From the NCBI RefSeq assembly GCF_000829825.1, contig NZ_JXSL01000030.1:1061501-1125500 (forward strand): a DNA stretch of 64,000 nucleotides. The letters are read 5' to 3'. Shown here one piece after another: positions 22,403 to 31,672 of this stretch. Origin of the DNA: Paramagnetospirillum magnetotacticum MS-1 (GTDB taxonomy: Bacteria; Pseudomonadota; Alphaproteobacteria; Rhodospirillales; Magnetospirillaceae). Both the position numbers and the translations under genes were made by a program. Each line of letters opens with the position of its first letter. The stretch's first letter is position 1. The notes beneath the pieces were generated by a model, which worked only from the letters and a program-made list of their open reading frames with translations, ran no database searches and was not told where the DNA came from.

Positions 22403-22765
22403 TTAGGCGTTCGCCCGAGCCTTGACGTTACCGCGGCTGCGGTCGACATATTCCTTCAACTGGCGCTCCATGCCGGCAAACGCCTCGCGCAGCGCCACAT
22501 AGATATCCTCATTGACATGGCTGTCCTTGGGATCGCGCTTCACCACCAGTTCGTCACCGGGGACCGTCAGGGCGAGACGGATATGGAAGGGCTCGCCCTT
22601 GTGGTGCAGGTTCGAGGTGTTCTTGTGGTGCTGCTCGATCACCACGCGGCAGCTGGTGATGCGATCGAAGAGATGCTCCAGTTTGGCCACCTTTTCGCGG
22701 ATGCGGGTTTCGACAGCATCGGAATGATCGACACCGTGAAAGGTGATCTGGAGGGGAATCTGCAT
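22403..22765 (-). CDS. hpf: Ribosome hibernation promoting factor (short form)
   Basis: 120 residues from the ATG at 22765, which has GGAG six bases upstream; an ATG four codons earlier is a worse choice. It has the S30AE fold (IPLQITFHGVDHSDAVETRIREKVAKLEHLF, CRVVIEQHHKN, FHIRLALTVPGDELVVKRDPKDSHVNEDIYVALREAFAGMERQL). With no long C-terminal dimerisation domain it is a short HPF/YfiA type, which binds the 30S subunit in stationary phase. Alphaproteobacteria more often carry the long form, often beside rpoN; that context is not present here. Confidence 0.9.
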   Translation of the reverse strand: MQIPLQITFHGVDHSDAVETRIREKVAKLEHLFDRITSCRVVIEQHHKNTSNLHHKGEPFHIRLALTVPGDELVVKRDPKDSHVNEDIYVALREAFAGMERQLKEYVDRSRGNVKARANA

Positions 22766-22860
22766 CAACGTCTCCATTCTCTCGGTTCGCCCTTGCCGGG
22801 CTTTATGGGCGGCGGCCGGGCGACTCGGTTCCTTTATAAATCCCGCCGTCTGGGCGGGAC

Positions 22861-22888
22861 CTTGAAGCTCGGGGCGCCATACATAGCC
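22861..22888 (+). promoter_or_regulatory. Candidate heat-shock promoter of htpG
   Basis: CTTGAAG (22861-22867) followed 17 bases after CTTG by CATAG (22882-22886), close to the alphaproteobacterial sigma-32 pattern (CTTG, 17-18 bases, CYTAT). The distance to the htpG start is about 140 bases. The match is partial. Confidence 0.3.
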
Positions 22889-23025
22889 ATTTACAATGGC
22901 CTTGGCAACGTCCGGAGCGAACCTTCATTGTCTCGGAGAATCGCGGCACTTGCAAGCTGGCGCAGCTCCCCTCATATCAGAGCGCCCATTCATGCAACCC
23001 CTCACTTCCGGGAGATGGAACCGTC

Positions 23026-24897
23026 ATGGCCGAAGAAAAGCGTCAATTCCAGGCAGAAGTCGGCAAGCTGCTCGACATCGTTGTTCACTCGCTCTACTCC
23101 AACAAGGAGATTTTCCTGCGCGAGCTGATCTCCAACGCCTCGGATTCATGCGATCGGCTGCGCTATGCCGCCATCACCGAGCCCGATCTGATGGCCGGAG
23201 ACTCCGAATTCCGCATCCGCCTGATCCCCAATAAGGACGCGGGCACGCTCACCATCGTCGATAACGGCCTTGGCATGAGCCACGATGAGCTGATCGCCAA
23301 TCTGGGCACCATCGCCAAGTCGGGCACGTCGGAATTCCTGTCGCGCCTGACCGGCGACGCCAAGAAGGATGTCAGCCTGATCGGCCAGTTCGGCGTCGGC
23401 TTCTATTCCGCCTTCATGGTCGCCGAGGAGGTCACCGTCATCTCGCGCAAGGCTGGCGAGGCCAAGGGCTGGAAATGGGTGTCCGACGGCAAGGGCGAAT
23501 TCACCGTCTCGCCCGCCGACGACGCGCCGCGCGGCGCTTCGCTGACCCTCAAGCTGCGCGACGGCGAGACGGAGTTCCTCGACGCCTTCCGCCTCAAATC
23601 CATCGTCAAACGCTACTCCGACCACATCGCCATTCCGGTGAGCCTGAAGGACGGCGAAAAGGTCGAGGAGACCATCAACGCGGCCAGCGCGCTCTGGACG
23701 CGCTCCAAATCTGAGATCACCCCGGAGCAGTACAAGGAATTCTACCACCACGTCGCCCATGCCTTCGACGAGCCGTGGAGCACCCTGCACTACAAGGCCG
23801 AAGGCGCCATCGAATATACCGGCCTGTTGTTCATCCCGTCGTCCAAGCCCATGGACATCTTCCACCCTGACCGCAAGCAGCATGTGAAGCTTTATGTGCG
23901 CCGCGTCTTCATCACCGATGATTGCGAGGAATTGCTGCCCCCTTACCTACGTTTCGTCCGTGGCGTGGTGGACAGCCAGGACCTGCCCCTGAACGTCAGC
24001 CGCGAGATGCTGCAGCACAATCCCGTCCTGTCCAAGATCCGCAGCGGTCTGGTCAAGCGCATCCTGGGCGAGCTGAAGAAGAAGTCCGAGGATGCGGACG
24101 GCAAGTATGACGAGTTCTGGGCCGCCTTCGGCCCGGTGCTGAAGGAAGGCATCTACGAGGATTTCGAGCGCAAGACCGATATCCTGGAACTGTGCCGCTT
24201 CCGCTCCACCCATGGCGAGGGCCTGACCACGCTCGCCGATTACGTGGCCCGCATGAAGGAAGGCCAGGACGCCATCTACACCATCACCGGCGACGATCTC
24301 GAGCAGTTGAAGAAGAGCCCGCAGCTGGAAGGCTTCAAGGCCAAGGGCGTCGAGGTGCTGCTGCTTACCGATCCCATCGACGAGTTCTGGGTCTCGGCGG
24401 TGCACGCCTATGCCGAGAAGGAGTTCCGCTCGGTGGCCGCCGCGGGCGCCGATCTCTCCAAGGTCAAGGCGCCCGAGGGCGCGGAGGACAAGAAGGAAGA
24501 CGAAGCCCCCGCCGACGAACTCACCACCTTGATCGAGGCGGTCAAGCTGGCCCTGGGCGAACGCATCAAGGATGTGCGGGCGTCTGAACGCCTGACCGAA
24601 TCCGCCGTCTGCCTGGTGGCCGCCGAAGGCGAGATGAGCATGCATCTGGAAAAGATGCTGCGCGCCCACAACCAGTCGCCGGGCGAACGTCCCCGCATCC
24701 TGGAAATCAACCCCCGCCACGCCCTGATCAAGGGCCTCGCCGCCCGCGTCAAGACCGGCGGCACCGATTCCGGCCTGGAAGACGCCGCCTTCCTGCTGCT
24801 CGATCAGGCCCGCATCATCGAAGGTGAACCCCCCGCCGACCCGGCCGCCTTCGCCCGGCGCATGGTGTCGGTCATGGAAAAAGGGTTGCTGGGGTAA
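23026..24897 (+). CDS. htpG: Chaperone protein HtpG (Hsp90)
   Basis: 623 residues, full length. The GHKL ATPase domain shows LRELISNASDSCDRLRYAAI (Asn/Asp for ATP and Mg), IVDNGLGMSHDEL, GTIAKSGTSEFL and GQFGVGFYSAFMVA; the middle domain shows GLLFIPSSKPMDIF, VKLYVRRVFITDDCEELLP and PLNVSREMLQHNPVL with the catalytic-loop Arg; the C-terminal dimer domain ends MVSVMEKGLLG. It assists late folding and stress recovery in the cytosol. A GGGAGATGG site precedes the ATG. It is convergent with the diguanylate cyclase. Confidence 0.97.
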   Translation: MAEEKRQFQAEVGKLLDIVVHSLYSNKEIFLRELISNASDSCDRLRYAAITEPDLMAGDSEFRIRLIPNKDAGTLTIVDNGLGMSHDELIANLGTIAKSGTSEFLSRLTGDAKKDVSLIGQFGVGFYSAFMVAEEVTVISRKAGEAKGWKWVSDGKGEFTVSPADDAPRGASLTLKLRDGETEFLDAFRLKSIVKRYSDHIAIPVSLKDGEKVEETINAASALWTRSKSEITPEQYKEFYHHVAHAFDEPWSTLHYKAEGAIEYTGLLFIPSSKPMDIFHPDRKQHVKLYVRRVFITDDCEELLPPYLRFVRGVVDSQDLPLNVSREMLQHNPVLSKIRSGLVKRILGELKKKSEDADGKYDEFWAAFGPVLKEGIYEDFERKTDILELCRFRSTHGEGLTTLADYVARMKEGQDAIYTITGDDLEQLKKSPQLEGFKAKGVEVLLLTDPIDEFWVSAVHAYAEKEFRSVAAAGADLSKVKAPEGAEDKKEDEAPADELTTLIEAVKLALGERIKDVRASERLTESAVCLVAAEGEMSMHLEKMLRAHNQSPGERPRILEINPRHALIKGLAARVKTGGTDSGLEDAAFLLLDQARIIEGEPPADPAAFARRMVSVMEKGLLG

Positions 24898-24911
24898 AGT
24901 GAAGGAAAAGT

Positions 24912-24933
24912 GCGAAGGGACTCGTCCCTTCGC
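24912..24933 (-). terminator. Stem-loop between htpG and the diguanylate cyclase gene
   Basis: GCGAAGGGAC and GTCCCTTCGC pair perfectly over 10 bp. On the minus strand it begins 7 bases after the cyclase stop and is followed by CACTTTTCC, giving a short T-run; on the plus strand it is T-poor but could still end htpG mRNA. Confidence 0.6.
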
Positions 24934-24939
24934 GCATCC

Positions 24940-26007
24940 CTATTCCTCCGCCACCACCCGATTCCGGCCCGCGTGTTTGGCGCGGTAGAGGGCCTGATCG
25001 GCGCGTTCCAGCAGGGTGTCGATGGTCAGATCGCCTTCGCGCAATTGGGCGACGCCGATGCTGACGGTGAGCTCGAACAGTTCGCCCTTGGCGGGGCGGA
25101 CCACCAGTTCCGCGACGGCGGCGCGCAGGCGTTCGGCGATGACGCGGGCGCCGTCGGGGCCGGTATTGGGCAGGGCCACGGCGAATTCCTCGCCGCCGAT
25201 GCGGCCCAGGATGTCGTATTCGCGCAAGGATAGACGGCAGGCATTGGCGAAGGCCTTAAGGGCCTCGTCGCCTGCGGCATGGCCCCAGGTGTCGTTGATG
25301 CGCTTGAAATGATCGATATCGAGCGCCAGCAGGGCGAAGGAGCGGCCCATGCGCCTGGCATGGTCCAGTTCCAGCCCGGCCAGATGCTCGAAATGGCGGC
25401 GATTGGCGGTTTGGGTCAGAGAGTCGCGGCTGGCCAGTTCCTCCAGCTCGGCCATATGGCGGCTGGTATCGCAGAAGGCGCCCAGCGACAGGGCCAGATC
25501 CTCGATACCGCCATCGGGCGCCAGCACCACGGGCACCCGGTCGATGACCAGACGCAGCAGCGCCTCGGGCCCTTGGGCGGGTGGCGGAGAGTCCACTGGA
25601 TAGGCTCCCACCACCAGGCGGCCATCTTTGGCGGGCAGGACCAGACGCTGCCAGGTCTGGGGCAGGTCCTGGCCGAACAGGGCGGTGTAGGAGCGCCACA
25701 GGGGGCGGTTGGTGCGGCGCACGAAGCCGTATTCGAATTCCAGCATGAAACGCCGGTCGGCGGGCAGGATATGGGCGGGCAGCAGGTCGATGACCTCGCC
25801 CGTCAGGTCCTGGCCGAAGCAAGCGGCGAAGGCCCGGCCATAATGGGCATAGCGGTTGGCGCCGTCTTCGGCCTCGATAACCAGCAGATGATCGGCATGG
25901 GGAGCGAAACGCAGGGCTGGATCGCCGCCCGCCGTCTCGTGCTTGCGCCACAGAGCCAGCAGGTCGGACAGCCGGGAATCCATCACTTTCGCAACCAGAT
26001 CACGCAT
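24940..26007 (-). CDS. PAS-like sensor diguanylate cyclase
   Basis: 355 residues. The N-terminal 170 residues form a PAS_5-like sensor region (LSDLLALWRKHETAGGDPALR, HADHLLVIEAEDGANRYAHYGRAFAACFGQDLTG, HILPADRRFMLEFEYGFVRRTNRPLWR); this resembles the sensor modules found widely in Rhodospirillales. A linker leads to a complete GGDEF domain with RDSLTQTANRRHFE, LALDIDHFKRINDTWGHAAGDEAL and the active-site RIGGEEFAVAL. The inhibitory RxxD site is RLSLREYD at a shifted position, so product inhibition is uncertain. It should make c-di-GMP, opposite to the EAL protein at 4330. GAGG precedes the ATG. Confidence 0.92.
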   Translation of the reverse strand: MRDLVAKVMDSRLSDLLALWRKHETAGGDPALRFAPHADHLLVIEAEDGANRYAHYGRAFAACFGQDLTGEVIDLLPAHILPADRRFMLEFEYGFVRRTNRPLWRSYTALFGQDLPQTWQRLVLPAKDGRLVVGAYPVDSPPPAQGPEALLRLVIDRVPVVLAPDGGIEDLALSLGAFCDTSRHMAELEELASRDSLTQTANRRHFEHLAGLELDHARRMGRSFALLALDIDHFKRINDTWGHAAGDEALKAFANACRLSLREYDILGRIGGEEFAVALPNTGPDGARVIAERLRAAVAELVVRPAKGELFELTVSIGVAQLREGDLTIDTLLERADQALYRAKHAGRNRVVAEE

Positions 26008-26142
26008 GGAACCTCACACTTGCCACGCCCTACTGGTACCACAGGAACGGGCTTCGGACCAGTTTCAGCCATCCATGGATCATTGGCCGGAAACTGCGTA
26101 TCGTGTGCTCCCGTGTCCCTGGATGGGTAGGAGGTCCCCGTC

Positions 26143-27090
26143 TTGACCCGCGTCAACGCGACGGATGATCCCAAGAGTCAGGTTGGGTCCATGTCCGGCC
26201 TGCCCCGAACCCTGTTTCTCGCCACCCGGCCCATGTTCCTGCCCGCTGCTCTGATTCCGGTGGTGGTGGGAAGCGCATGGGGCGTGCACCGCGCCCATTC
26301 CCTCGATCCTGCGGCCCTGGCCCTGGCGGCGATGGCCATGGCCTGTCTGCATGCGGGCGCCAATGTGATCAACGACGTGGGCGACGAGCTGAATGGCGCC
26401 GACCGCCTCAATCACGACCGCATCGCCCCCTTCACCGGCGGCTCTCGCTTTATTCAGGACGGCAGTCTCGGCCTTAAGGCCATGGCGGTCTGGGGTGTGG
26501 TGCTGCTGCTGGCGGCGGGCGGGCTGGGCGGCGTTCTCAGCCTGACCAAGGGCCAGGGAGTCCTGGCCTTCGGGCTGGTGGGCTGCACCCTGGCCCTGGC
26601 TTATTCCCTTCCGCCGTTCAGCCTGGCATCGCGCGGACTGGGCGAGGTGGCGGTGGCGCTGGGCTTCGGCCTGCCGGTAGCCGCCTGTGTCTGGCTGCAA
26701 AGCGGCGGAATCGGGTTGGAGGCGCTGCTGTGTTCGGCCATCACCGGCGGCTGGACCGCCGCCATCCTGATCGTCAACGAGGTGCCCGATCTGGCCGCCG
26801 ACGCCCAGGCGGGCAAGCGCACTCTGGTGGTGCGCTTGGGGATCAAGGGAGCGCCCTCGCTCTATCTCTCTGTCCAGGCGGTGGCTTCGGCCCTGATGCT
26901 GGCGCTGGGCTGGCTGGCGCAGTTGCCGCCCTGGGTGGTGGTGCCGCCCTTGCTGGCCATGCTGGCCGCCCTGGCCGCCACCTTGCTGATGGCGGGCGGA
27001 CGGGCGGGCCAGTTGGCCGCCATCCGCATCACGCTGGGGATTCACCTGCTGGGGGGACTGAGCCTGGCGGGGGCGGCGTTCCTGGGATAG
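26143..27090 (+). CDS. UbiA family prenyltransferase (MenA-like)
   Basis: 315 residues, eight or nine membrane helices. The two aspartate-rich motifs of the family are present: NVINDVGDELNGADR for prenyl diphosphate/Mg2+ and NEVPDLAADAQAGKRTLVVRLG. The LALAYSLPPFSLASRGLGEVAVALGFG stretch is typical of MenA-type enzymes that prenylate 1,4-dihydroxy-2-naphthoate, but no other menaquinone gene is here, and related proteins act in other quinone or lipid pathways. The start is a TTG with GGAGG nine bases before; an ATG at 26191 would also begin before the first helix. It is divergent from the cyclase gene and followed by repeats. Confidence 0.85.
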   Translation: MTRVNATDDPKSQVGSMSGLPRTLFLATRPMFLPAALIPVVVGSAWGVHRAHSLDPAALALAAMAMACLHAGANVINDVGDELNGADRLNHDRIAPFTGGSRFIQDGSLGLKAMAVWGVVLLLAAGGLGGVLSLTKGQGVLAFGLVGCTLALAYSLPPFSLASRGLGEVAVALGFGLPVAACVWLQSGGIGLEALLCSAITGGWTAAILIVNEVPDLAADAQAGKRTLVVRLGIKGAPSLYLSVQAVASALMLALGWLAQLPPWVVVPPLLAMLAALAATLLMAGGRAGQLAAIRITLGIHLLGGLSLAGAAFLG

Positions 27091-27205
27091 GCGGGGCTTT
27101 CGCCCCGGGCCCCAATCGGGAGGCCCGGCCTCCCGAACCCACCCGTTATTTATGAATCAAAAGGGGGTCCGGGGCATTCGCCCCGGATAGGTTTGGGCGA
27201 TAGCC
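27091..27205. repeat. Hairpin-rich intergenic repeat element
   Basis: Stem GGGGCTTTCGCCCC, then the palindrome CGGGAGGCCCGGCCTCCCG and a right-hand stem CCGGGGCATTCGCCCCGG separated by an AT segment (TTATTTATGAATCAAAAGG). It fills the space between the convergent UbiA and ychF genes. The modular build suggests a dispersed extragenic palindromic element that can also end transcripts. Confidence 0.6.
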
Positions 27206-27224
27206 CTATATCCGCAATCCCGAA

Positions 27225-28328
27225 TTACACGTTGAACAGGAAGTGGAAGATATCGCCGTCATTGACGACGTATTCCTTGCCCTCCAGGCGCATCTTGCCC
27301 GCTTCCTTGGCGCCCGCTTCGCCGTTACAGGCGATGAAGTCGTCATAGGCGATGGTCTCGGCGCGGATGAAGCCGCGTTCGAAATCGGTGTGGATGACGC
27401 CTGCGGCCTGGGGGGCCTTGCAACCCTTCTGGAGCGTCCAGGCGCGGGCCTCCTTGGGCCCGACGGTGAAGAAGGTGATGAGGTGGAGAAGCTCGTAACC
27501 GGCGCGGATGACGCGGGCCAGGCCCGTCTCCTCCAGGCCCAGGGTTTCGAGGAATTCCTTGCGCTCGTCTTCCGAGGCTAGCTGGGCCACTTCGGATTCG
27601 ATGGCGGCCGAGATCACCACCGAGCTGTTGCCCTCGGCGGCGGCGAACTTGGCCACGGCTTCGGAGAACTTGTTGCCGGTGGCGGCGCTGGCCTCGTCCA
27701 CGTTACAGGCATAGACCACCGGCTTGACGGTCATCAGGCCCAGCGTCTTGGCGATGCGGCGCTCTTCTTCCGAGTCGAAGGTGACGGTGCGGGCGGGCTT
27801 GCCCTCACGCAATACGGCCAGCAGCGGGGCCATGACATCGACCTGGGCCTTGGCTTCCTTGTCGCCGTTCTTGGCCTTCTTTTCCAGGGGAACGATACGG
27901 CGCTCCAGGCTGTCGAGATCGGCCAGCATCAGCTCGGTCTCGATGGTCTCGGCATCCCTGACCGGATCGACGCTGCCTTCCACATGGGTGATGTCGCCGT
28001 CTTCGAAACAGCGCAGCACATGGACGATGGCGTCCACCTCGCGGATATTGGCCAGGAACTGGTTGCCCAGGCCTTCGCCCTTGGAGGCGCCGCGCACCAG
28101 ACCGGCGATATCGACGAATTCCAGTTGGGTGGGGATTTCCTTCTGGCTCTTGCCGATGACCACCAGCCGGTCCAGGCGGGGATCGGGCACCGCCACGCGG
28201 CCCACATTGGGCTCGATGGTGCAGAAGGGGTAGTTGGCCGCCTGCGCCGCCGCCGTGGAGGTCAGCGCGTTGAACAAGGTGCTCTTGCCCACATTGGGCA
28301 GGCCGACGATACCGCAATTGAAACCCAT
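27225..28328 (-). CDS. ychF: Redox-regulated ATPase YchF (Obg family)
   Basis: 367 residues. G1 GLPNVGKST (9-17), G3 [20 protein letters not shown] and the YchF-specific G4 equivalent YACNVDEA, plus the C-terminal TGS-like domain ([35 protein letters not shown], ending [11 protein letters not shown]). YchF binds ATP in preference to GTP and the ribosome, and is linked to oxidative stress. Third gene of rplY-pth-ychF, the usual order, four bases after pth. Confidence 0.97.
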   Translation of the reverse strand: MGFNCGIVGLPNVGKSTLFNALTSTAAAQAANYPFCTIEPNVGRVAVPDPRLDRLVVIGKSQKEIPTQLEFVDIAGLVRGASKGEGLGNQFLANIREVDAIVHVLRCFEDGDITHVEGSVDPVRDAETIETELMLADLDSLERRIVPLEKKAKNGDKEAKAQVDVMAPLLAVLREGKPARTVTFDSEEERRIAKTLGLMTVKPVVYACNVDEASAATGNKFSEAVAKFAAAEGNSSVVISAAIESEVAQLASEDERKEFLETLGLEETGLARVIRAGYELLHLITFFTVGPKEARAWTLQKGCKAPQAAGVIHTDFERGFIRAETIAYDDFIACNGEAGAKEAGKMRLEGKEYVVNDGDIFHFLFNV

Positions 28329-28332
28329 GGAC

Positions 28333-29037
28333 TCAGTCCTTCCTGGTGATCTTGATCATGGCCGCCTTCAGCGCCTCGGCGAGGCTGCCTGCGGACGGCG
28401 GGGGGGAAACGGATGCCGGAGCGGAGGCAGGCGCCGCCTCGGCGGCGGGCTTTTCCTTTTTCGGTTTGGGCGGCGCGGTGAGATGGGCCACGCGGGTCAT
28501 GAAGCCGGTATCGTCGCCCGAGACCAGCATGGGAAATGTATCGGCCACCGCGTCGAGAACGGGGATCAACCAGGCCTCGTCCGCCTTGGCAAAGTCGTGC
28601 AGGACGTAACCCGACACCAGATCGCGGTCGCCGGGATGGCCGATGCCCATGCGGACCCGGCGGTAATTCTGCCCCAGATGGGAGTCGATGCTTTTCAGCC
28701 CGTTATGGCCGCCCGCGCCGCCGCCGCGCTTGACCTTGAGACGGCCCGGCGCGATGTCCAGCTCGTCATGTAGCACGACGATGTCATCCACCGGCACCTT
28801 GAGAAAGCGCGAAGCCGCCGCCACCGACTGGCCCGACAGATTCATATAGGTCTGGGGCTTCAAGGCGATGACCTTCCGGCCTTCGATGACTCCTTCGGCC
28901 ACTTCGCCCTGAAACTTGGCGCGCCACGGCCCAAAGGAATGGCGGCGGACGATCACGTCCGCCGCCATGAACCCGATATTGTGCCGATTCCTGGCATAGT
29001 CGGAGCCGGGATTGCCCAGTCCGACCAGCAGGATCAT
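28333..29037 (-). CDS. pth: Peptidyl-tRNA hydrolase with long C-terminal tail
   Basis: 234 residues. [20 protein letters not shown] with the catalytic His19, [38 protein letters not shown] and [10 protein letters not shown] are all canonical. It releases tRNA from peptidyl-tRNA. It is about 40 residues longer than the Escherichia coli enzyme because of a Pro/Ala/Lys-rich tail (from PPKPKKEKP, residue about 190) that ends in a short helix [13 protein letters not shown]; such tails occur in several alphaproteobacteria. The ATG directly abuts the rplY stop codon (TAA ATG). Confidence 0.96.
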   Translation of the reverse strand: MILLVGLGNPGSDYARNRHNIGFMAADVIVRRHSFGPWRAKFQGEVAEGVIEGRKVIALKPQTYMNLSGQSVAAASRFLKVPVDDIVVLHDELDIAPGRLKVKRGGGAGGHNGLKSIDSHLGQNYRRVRMGIGHPGDRDLVSGYVLHDFAKADEAWLIPVLDAVADTFPMLVSGDDTGFMTRVAHLTAPPKPKKEKPAAEAAPASAPASVSPPPSAGSLAEALKAAMIKITRKD

Positions 29038-29646
29038 TTAGTCGGCAGCCTCGGTCTCGGTGGTCTCGGCGCGGGCAACGGTGGGAGCCGCGATAGAGGC
29101 CACGGTGGCGCCGCTCGCCACATGGTAGGGCTTGGCGCCGGCGGGCAGCTTCAGATCCTTCAGATGGACCGAAGCGCCGATCTCCATGCCGTCGAGATCG
29201 ATGAGGATCTCGTGCGGGATGTCTTCGGGGCTGCAGGTAATCTCGATTTCGTGCAGCTCGACGTTCAGCACGCCGCCCTTCTTGATGCCCGGGGACTTGG
29301 CTTCGTTGGTGAAGTGGACCGGCACCTTCACATGGATGGCGTGGTCAGCCGAGACGCGCATGAAGTCCACATGGATCGGCTGGTCGGACACCGGATGCAT
29401 CTGGACGTCGCGGGCCAGGCACAGATGCTTGCCGTCCTTGCCGAGATCGACATTGAACAGCTGGGTGAAGAAACCAGTCTTGCTGATCTGGGCCCAAACC
29501 ACGCGGGGGTCCATCTGAATGCAGATGGCGGCCTTCTTGTCACCATAGATGACACCGGGAACCTTACCGGCACGACGAGTGGCACGGGCGGCCCCCTTTC
29601 CGCTTCCGTCGCGCAGCTCGGCGGCGATGGCGATTGCTTCGGACAT
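29038..29646 (-). CDS. rplY: 50S ribosomal protein L25/general stress protein Ctc
   Basis: 202 residues, the long Ctc form. The N-terminal 5S rRNA-binding domain (ELRDGSGKGAARATRRAGKVPGVIYG) is followed by the TL5 C-terminal beta domain (VDFMRVSADHAIHVKVPVHF, GGVLNVELHEIEITCSPEDIP, ASVHLKDLKLP). A charged Ala/Glu-rich tail closes it. The ATG at 29646 has GGAG eight bases upstream. First gene of rplY-pth-ychF. Confidence 0.96.
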   Translation of the reverse strand: MSEAIAIAAELRDGSGKGAARATRRAGKVPGVIYGDKKAAICIQMDPRVVWAQISKTGFFTQLFNVDLGKDGKHLCLARDVQMHPVSDQPIHVDFMRVSADHAIHVKVPVHFTNEAKSPGIKKGGVLNVELHEIEITCSPEDIPHEILIDLDGMEIGASVHLKDLKLPAGAKPYHVASGATVASIAAPTVARAETTETEAAD

Positions 29647-29706
29647 TGTTCTCTCCTGACAAACGTATATGAGCGCGGCCTCCAGGGGTGCCACGCGGAA
29701 GCGGGT

Positions 29707-29735
29707 CGTTTACACCGGTTGCGCCCGGTTGGCAA
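29707..29735 (-). promoter_or_regulatory. Candidate promoter of rplY-pth-ychF
   Basis: On the minus strand TTGCCA (29735-29730), 17-base spacer, TAAACG (29712-29707), about 60 bases before the rplY ATG. The -10 is a weak match. Confidence 0.4.
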
Positions 29736-29779
29736 GGGTATCTAGACTCCTTTCGTTCCGCTGATTTAAGGTCGAGCCC

Positions 29780-29824
29780 ATGACTCTTGCCTTCCCACCC
29801 TTCGATTTCAGCCGTCCGCGATGA
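29780..29824 (+). other. Possible 14-codon leader ORF before the MFS gene
   Basis: ATG at 29780 with AAGG upstream opens 14 codons (MTLAFPPFDFSRPR) whose TGA overlaps the MFS start in ATGA. The MFS ATG itself lacks a ribosome site, so translation could be coupled to this short ORF. No attenuator hairpin is seen. Confidence 0.3.
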
Positions 29825-31032
29825 CGGGGTCGGCGCGCGACGTCCTGGCGCTGAGGCGGTTCCGGTGGTTCCTCTTGGCCCGGCTGTTATCGTCCCTGGC
29901 CCAGCAGATGGCCACGGTGGCGGTGGGATGGCTGGTCTATGATATTTCCAACGATCCGCTGCAACTGGGTCTGGTCGGACTGGCCCAGTTCGTTCCCGCC
30001 CTGGGGCTCACCTTGCCCGGCGGCCATCTGGCCGACCGGGTTGACCGCCGCCTTATCCTGCTCTCGGCCACGTTGCTCACCATGCTGGCCATGGGTGGTC
30101 TATTGGCACTCAGCCTTTCGGGCAGGCCCGGCCTGCATGCCATCTTCGCTGTGATGGCCCTGCTGGGCGCGGTGCGGGCCTTCTGGGCTCCGGCGGGCCA
30201 ATCCATGACCGCCATGCTGGTCGACCGCCACCTGCTCAGCCGCGCCGTGGCGCTGAACTCCACGGTCTGGCAGATCTCGGTGATCGTCGGCCCGGCCATC
30301 GGCGGCCTGCTTTACGCCCTGGGCCCGGCGGCGGTGTTCGCCACCGCCACCCTCCTGCTGGCCGGGGCCAGCATCGCCGCCTTTCTGCTCGATCCCATGC
30401 CCGCGCAGGAAAGGGGCGAGCGGAGCCATATCTTCGACGGCATCCGCTTCGTGAAAAGCCGTCCCGAGATTCTGGGCTCCATCTCGCTGGACCTGTTCGC
30501 CGTGCTGCTGGGCGGCGCCACCGCCTTGCTGCCCATCTATGCCCGCGACATATTGATGACCGGGCCGCTGGGCCTGGGCCTGTTGCGCAGCGCCCCGGCG
30601 GCGGGGGCGGCGCTCTCCGCCCTCTGGCTGGCCCATCGCCCGCCCGAACGCCATGCGGGGCACAAGCTGTTCATCGCCGTGGCGCTGTTCGGGCTGGGCA
30701 CCGTGGTCTTCGGCCTGTCCACCAGTTTTCCGCTGTCCATGGCTGCCCTGGCAGTGTTGGGCGCCGCCGATATGGTCAGCGTGGTGCTGCGTCAGACCTT
30801 GGTGCAGATCAACACCCCCGACGACATGCGCGGCCGGGTCAGCGCCGTCAATCTGGTCTTCATCACCGCCTCCAACGAACTGGGCGAGTTCGAATCCGGT
30901 GTGGCCGCCGCCCTGCTGGGCACCGTGCCCGCCGTGGTATTGGGCGGCGTGGGTTGCCTGGTGGTGGCGGGGCTGTGGGCGTGGCGCTTTCCCGCCTTGC
31001 TGAAGTTCGAATTGCCCCGGAGCGGAGCATGA
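29821..31032 (+). CDS. Major facilitator superfamily transporter
   Basis: 403 residues with twelve hydrophobic segments. The loop 2-3 motif GGHLADRVDRRLIL (motif A) and the second-half counterpart are those of drug/metabolite MFS exporters related to EntS and the MFS_3 group (FRWFLLARLLSSLAQQMATVAVGWLVYDIS, ALNSTVWQISVIVGPAIGGLL). The substrate is not predictable. There is no ribosome site near its ATG, which overlaps a 14-codon upstream ORF. The HD hydrolase gene starts within its last codon. Confidence 0.9.
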   Translation: MTGSARDVLALRRFRWFLLARLLSSLAQQMATVAVGWLVYDISNDPLQLGLVGLAQFVPALGLTLPGGHLADRVDRRLILLSATLLTMLAMGGLLALSLSGRPGLHAIFAVMALLGAVRAFWAPAGQSMTAMLVDRHLLSRAVALNSTVWQISVIVGPAIGGLLYALGPAAVFATATLLLAGASIAAFLLDPMPAQERGERSHIFDGIRFVKSRPEILGSISLDLFAVLLGGATALLPIYARDILMTGPLGLGLLRSAPAAGAALSALWLAHRPPERHAGHKLFIAVALFGLGTVVFGLSTSFPLSMAALAVLGAADMVSVVLRQTLVQINTPDDMRGRVSAVNLVFITASNELGEFESGVAAALLGTVPAVVLGGVGCLVVAGLWAWRFPALLKFELPRSGA

Positions 31033-31628
31033 TCCCTTTCCCCGAGTCCCGCCTTGCCGCCCAGATGAGCTTCGTGGTCGAGATCGACAAGCTGAAGACC
31101 ATCCTGCGCCAGACCCTTCTCACCGATTCGTCGCGCAGGGAAAACGATGCCGAGCATTCCTGGCACATCGCCACCATGGCCTTCCTGTTGGCCGAATATG
31201 CCGACGAGGCAGTGCAGATCGGCCGGGTGGCCCGCATGCTGCTGATCCACGACATCGTCGAGATCGATGCCGGCGACACCTTTATTCATGACGAGGCCGG
31301 GAATGAGGACAAGGAGGAGCGGGAGCGCAAGGCGGCAGCGCGCCTGTTCGGCCTGCTGCCCCCCGATCAGGCCGCCGAATACTCTGCCCTGTGGCAGGAA
31401 TACGAAGCGCGGGAGACGGCGGATGCCCGCTTCGCCGACGCGCTGGACCGTCTCCAGCCGCTGCTTCACAATTTCGAGACCGAGGGCGGCACCTGGAAGC
31501 CCCATGGCGTCACGCGGGCCAAGGTGGACAAGCTTCTGCCCCGCATCGAGGCAGGCTCAAAGAGATTGGGCGCCTATGCCCGCGCCCTGGTGGACGAGGC
31601 GGTGCGGCGAGGCTATCTGGCGCCTTAG
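31029..31628 (+). CDS. HD domain hydrolase (YfbR/HDDC2-like)
   Basis: 199 residues, ATG overlapping the MFS stop by 4 bp. It has the metal-binding HD pattern: H in ENDAEHSWHIATMAFLL, HD in LLIHDIVEIDAGDTF, and a distant Asp near ARFADALDRLQPLLHNF. The family includes deoxynucleoside 5'-monophosphatases. I infer a phosphohydrolase acting on nucleotides; the substrate is not shown. GC and codon use are ordinary. Confidence 0.88.
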   Translation: MIPFPESRLAAQMSFVVEIDKLKTILRQTLLTDSSRRENDAEHSWHIATMAFLLAEYADEAVQIGRVARMLLIHDIVEIDAGDTFIHDEAGNEDKEERERKAAARLFGLLPPDQAAEYSALWQEYEARETADARFADALDRLQPLLHNFETEGGTWKPHGVTRAKVDKLLPRIEAGSKRLGAYARALVDEAVRRGYLAP

Positions 31629-31672
31629 CGCTTGTCTCTCCTTTGGGCTGAGCCGCAGACGGTTCGCGCCGT

